NCBI RefSeq assembly: GCF_040054535.1
Contig: NC_090780.1
Span: 3,058,001-3,122,000 of the forward strand
Origin: Antennarius striatus
Lineage: Eukaryota; Chordata; Actinopteri; Lophiiformes; Antennariidae
Reading direction: 5' to 3'
DNA length: 64,000 bases
Shown here: positions 61,399-64,000 of the stretch, one piece after another
Layout of the letters: the number at the start of each line of letters is the position of its first letter
Numbering within the stretch: the stretch's first letter is position 1
Program-made: the position numbers and the translations under genes
Notes under the pieces: model-generated
The model's database searches: none
The model's input: only the letters and a program-made list of their open reading frames with translations
What the model was told of the DNA's origin: nothing

Positions 61399-61661
61399 TG
61401 TACATGAAAGAGAAGAGCAGATTAACGCGTTACACCCTTTTCTATGTAGTTCTGGAATATTCCTGAGTTTACCTGCTGTAATCTCATTCCAATCCCACCA
61501 GAGAATTGTCACTAGAATAATCCATGGCTTCCTGCGAAACAACCAACAGTGGTCTTGAAGGTCTACGTTGTGTCTTTTGACAAATTAAGAAAATATTCAA
61601 TGAGGGGCTAATAGTTTAGCTTCCAACTGTATATTTTACAGAATGGTCTTCAAAGGAATTA

Positions 61662-61870
61662 CAGAAATCCTGCGTTACTCGCGGTTAATGCGTTCCAGGA
61701 ACTATCCGCAAAAACGAAACTCCGCGAAATAGTGACAAACTTTTGTTATTTACAGTCATTTAACCATTTATGAACCCTCCCCATTCTGGTATTAAACTAC
61801 CTTCTATCGGTATTACCTTTTCCCATACTCCGATAGATTGTTTAGAGGACTTTTGTGTCTATGCACTAGT
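61662..61870 (-). mobile_element. Tigger-like repeat copy B
   Basis: Starts CAGAAATCCTGCGTTACTCG right after TA (61660-61661) and matches, in reverse complement, the copy at 36482-36669. The other end is not defined. No transposase frame is present. Confidence 0.55.
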
Positions 61871-61876
61871 TAGGTA

Positions 61877-61912
61877 CTACTTTCAGGGTACCCTAGACTA
61901 CCCTGAAAGTAG
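61877..61912. repeat. Perfect hairpin, 14-bp arms
   Basis: CTACTTTCAGGGTA (61877-61890) and TACCCTGAAAGTAG (61899-61912) around CCCTAGAC. It is followed immediately by the string shared with 59267-59320. Confidence 0.88.
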
Positions 61913-62000
61913 GTCAGGGTAAGTCGTGGGATGTTGCAGTCCCTGACTCCCTTGTTGTCTTTTAAAAGTGAAACTATTATCAGAACTTGCATTCGTATGT

Positions 62001-62001
<1 letters not shown>

Positions 62002-62052
<51 letters not shown>
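62002..62052. repeat. (CA)n microsatellite
   Basis: About 25 CA units in cers5 intron 1. Confidence 0.96.
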
Positions 62053-62053
<1 letters not shown>

Positions 62054-62334
62054 ATTCCCTCCTTGTGTGTTTCTGCCCAGTGATTGGTGACAGGTCTGTT
62101 TGTTTGTGATGCCGTGTTTCTTGCATGTTGTGTTACTCCAGGTTGCATTAGACAGGTTAGTGCTAGAAGAATGCTTTTACAGGCTAGCAGCAGAAGGACC
62201 CAAAGGACTCCATTTTGCCTGATCAGAATCCTTCTGATGACAAACACTACAAATTGATGTTTTGGTCCAGATCGTCCTGCCGTCGAGATTTGGCCAACTG
62301 GCCACTAATTTTCAACCCCTGAACAGGATTATTA

Positions 62335-62361
62335 TTAACCCTAACCCTAACCCTAACCCTA
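62335..62361 (+). repeat. Interstitial telomere-like repeat (CCCTAA)4
   Basis: TTAACCCTAACCCTAACCCTA plus a further unit: over four perfect copies of the vertebrate telomere hexamer, inside cers5 intron 1. Confidence 0.93.
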
Positions 62362-64000
62362 CACTGAGTAAATATTAGAGCAGGTGCATTGCTAACCTGA
62401 TATCTTAAAATGTAATCAATGCTTAAAATTGTGATCAAACTGGTATAAAAACCAGATATAACTGCATCACATCGTATCAGCCCCTCAGGGATCACTGCCA
62501 GGACATCTGTTGATGCAAGTGAAATGTGCTATCGGAGGTTACACGTAAATTTTAGTTTTGCATTTGTTTTTTCCCCTGAGAAAACATCATCTTTAGGCTG
62601 TTAAGTCACCAAATACGATCTTTAATGTTCTAATGACTGAATGATTGAGCAATAAGATGACGCTTGATTGAAAGGTGCATGATATAATCTTTACAAACTG
62701 ACTTGGACGTCTCCTTTGCTTTTACTGAAACCTCGATACTCCTACTTTACATCAGTCATTAAGTCTAGGGGTTGAACACAGACGACTCTTCAACACGGAG
62801 TTTCTTCAAAGACCAGAACGTTTGCTGTGAATTTTAAAACAGCCATTATTTGCTATAGAAATTTTGGACCTAATATATTTATTCATGCATGTGATGATTT
62901 AAATACCCCTGTTTGAAAAAGTGTCCGAATCAGAATCATCAGACTGACCTCTGGTCGTCTTTCAGGACCAGATTCAGGATCGAGCTGCTTGTGCTCAGAA
63001 TGATTTGTCGTCTCCAGACAGAGGATGTTGTAATCACCCTCAGTGTGCTGTCTGTGTTATCGTGCCTCGAGTGGAGCGGCTCCACATTTTTCTCGACAAA
63101 AGCAAATCGGTTTTGGGACGTGTTCGGGTCCATGAACGTGGAGTTCACAGGTTGAAACCGCAGGAATTCCTTTCTTCAAAAAGTTTGTGTAAATTGTTAC
63201 GACAGTCAGATTTCGAGGACACGTAGGTCAGTAAAAGGATATCTGTGTCGTGATTCAACTTCTCCTGACATGGGATGTTACCTGGTGGTTTAGTGTGAAT
63301 GAATATCATTTGGGCTCTGATGGGTGTGTTCATTTGCATCAGGCTGATAGAAGAAAGCCGCTGCACGTGATGTCAGGAAACACAAACCGTTCATGCGGCA
63401 ACACGGCCTGATGCAAAACCATGAAAACTAAACATCACAGGTTTTCTGTTGTCACACTTCTCCCCAAAAATACAACAAAATTATTTTGGCAGTTTGCGAT
63501 CTGCATGTGTCAGACTGATAGTCTGGCCCTACGCTGGTCTGTACGGCTCAGTCGGATTCACACGACAAACGTCCATGTTTACAAGGAGAGAACACATAAA
63601 TATTTAGAGTAATACATAATAAAACTTCATACATGCCTGTGACCCAGCGTTTCGGAGCAGATTTCGTCCCCTTGACACATCGAGCGGCTGCAGCCACCTG
63701 AGACCAGCGCTCCAAAACGTTACAGAACACGACTTTCTCTGTTTTGCTTAAATAAACATCTCTGATAAAAGCTTTTGCTCCCAGCTGAATGTGACAGTTC
63801 AGTAATAATACAGAACACAACTACAGGCAAAGGTCCCGCAAGGTCGTAATGTTCCCATAATGAATCCCAGAATCCCTTGTGGCTTCAACAAACGCCGATT
63901 CAGCGTGATTTTTTTTTTTTTTTTTTTAAATTTCAGCTTTTATTCATTCTGTTAAAAGTCGTTAGCCTTCCCGCTGCGAAGCATTAATCATCTGGCGTTG

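Larger units (their letters stand above)
53706..64000 (+). other. cers5 intron 1 (partial, runs off the window)
   Basis: More than 10 kb with no coding exon recognised. It holds repeats listed separately (CA arrays, a SINE, a Tigger-like copy, hairpins, a telomere-like tract). A stretch starting CAGAGGTGTCC at about 54702 with GGGCCGGATG resembles the start of a hAT element, but no matching end was found. A T run is at 63909-63927. Confidence 0.6.

Noticed and set aside
62913..63226. Frames after a TTTCAG acceptor-like site considered as cers5 exon 2
   Set aside because: The translation does not resemble the CERS5 segment that follows FER (Ala/Cys-rich turn, then the homeobox-like region).

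Overview
This window is vertebrate nuclear DNA, most likely from a ray-finned (teleost) fish. The genes are split by GT-AG introns and lie in the order asic1 - smarcd1 - gpd1 - cers5, all on the + strand. From memory, this is the order of human 12q13 (ASIC1-SMARCD1-GPD1-COX14-CERS5). Long CA/TG microsatellites, compact intergenic gaps and repeats of fish type (an RTE-like LINE, tRNA-headed SINEs, Tigger/pogo-like and hAT-like DNA transposons) support a fish. The species cannot be named from sequence alone.

Layout. 1-24426: asic1, a proton-gated sodium channel gene, ten coding exons giving 542 residues. 24427-29645: asic1 3' UTR and intergenic DNA. 29646-42069: smarcd1 (BAF60A, a SWI/SNF subunit), thirteen coding exons giving 514 residues, behind a CpG-rich promoter. 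42070-44766: smarcd1 3' UTR and a short gap ending in a TATA promoter. 44767-48106: gpd1 (cytosolic glycerol-3-phosphate dehydrogenase), eight coding exons giving 351 residues. 48107-53532: intergenic DNA carrying one nearly full-length, decayed RTE-like LINE on the minus strand. 53533 to the end: first coding exon of cers5 (ceramide synthase) and more than 10 kb of its first intron. Exon 2 is not in the window.

I joined every exon by hand. Reading frame is kept across all junctions, and the product lengths fit the families. The genes are neighbours by conserved synteny, not an operon: ion channel, chromatin remodeller, glycerol-phosphate shuttle enzyme and sphingolipid enzyme have no shared pathway.

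The observation I rate highest is in asic1 exon 1. It is the ASIC1b-like, divergent N-terminal exon. The positions aligning with mammalian ASIC1a E63, H72/H73 and D78/E79, implicated in proton gating, are all replaced, while the rest of the channel is typical ASIC1. Other items are an 882-bp hAT-like element with a perfect 8-bp target duplication, several perfect hairpins with 10-16-bp arms that I cannot assign to a family, paired copies of SINE and Tigger-like families in smarcd1 and cers5 introns, and short interstitial telomere-like tracts. I found no clearly new biological system.
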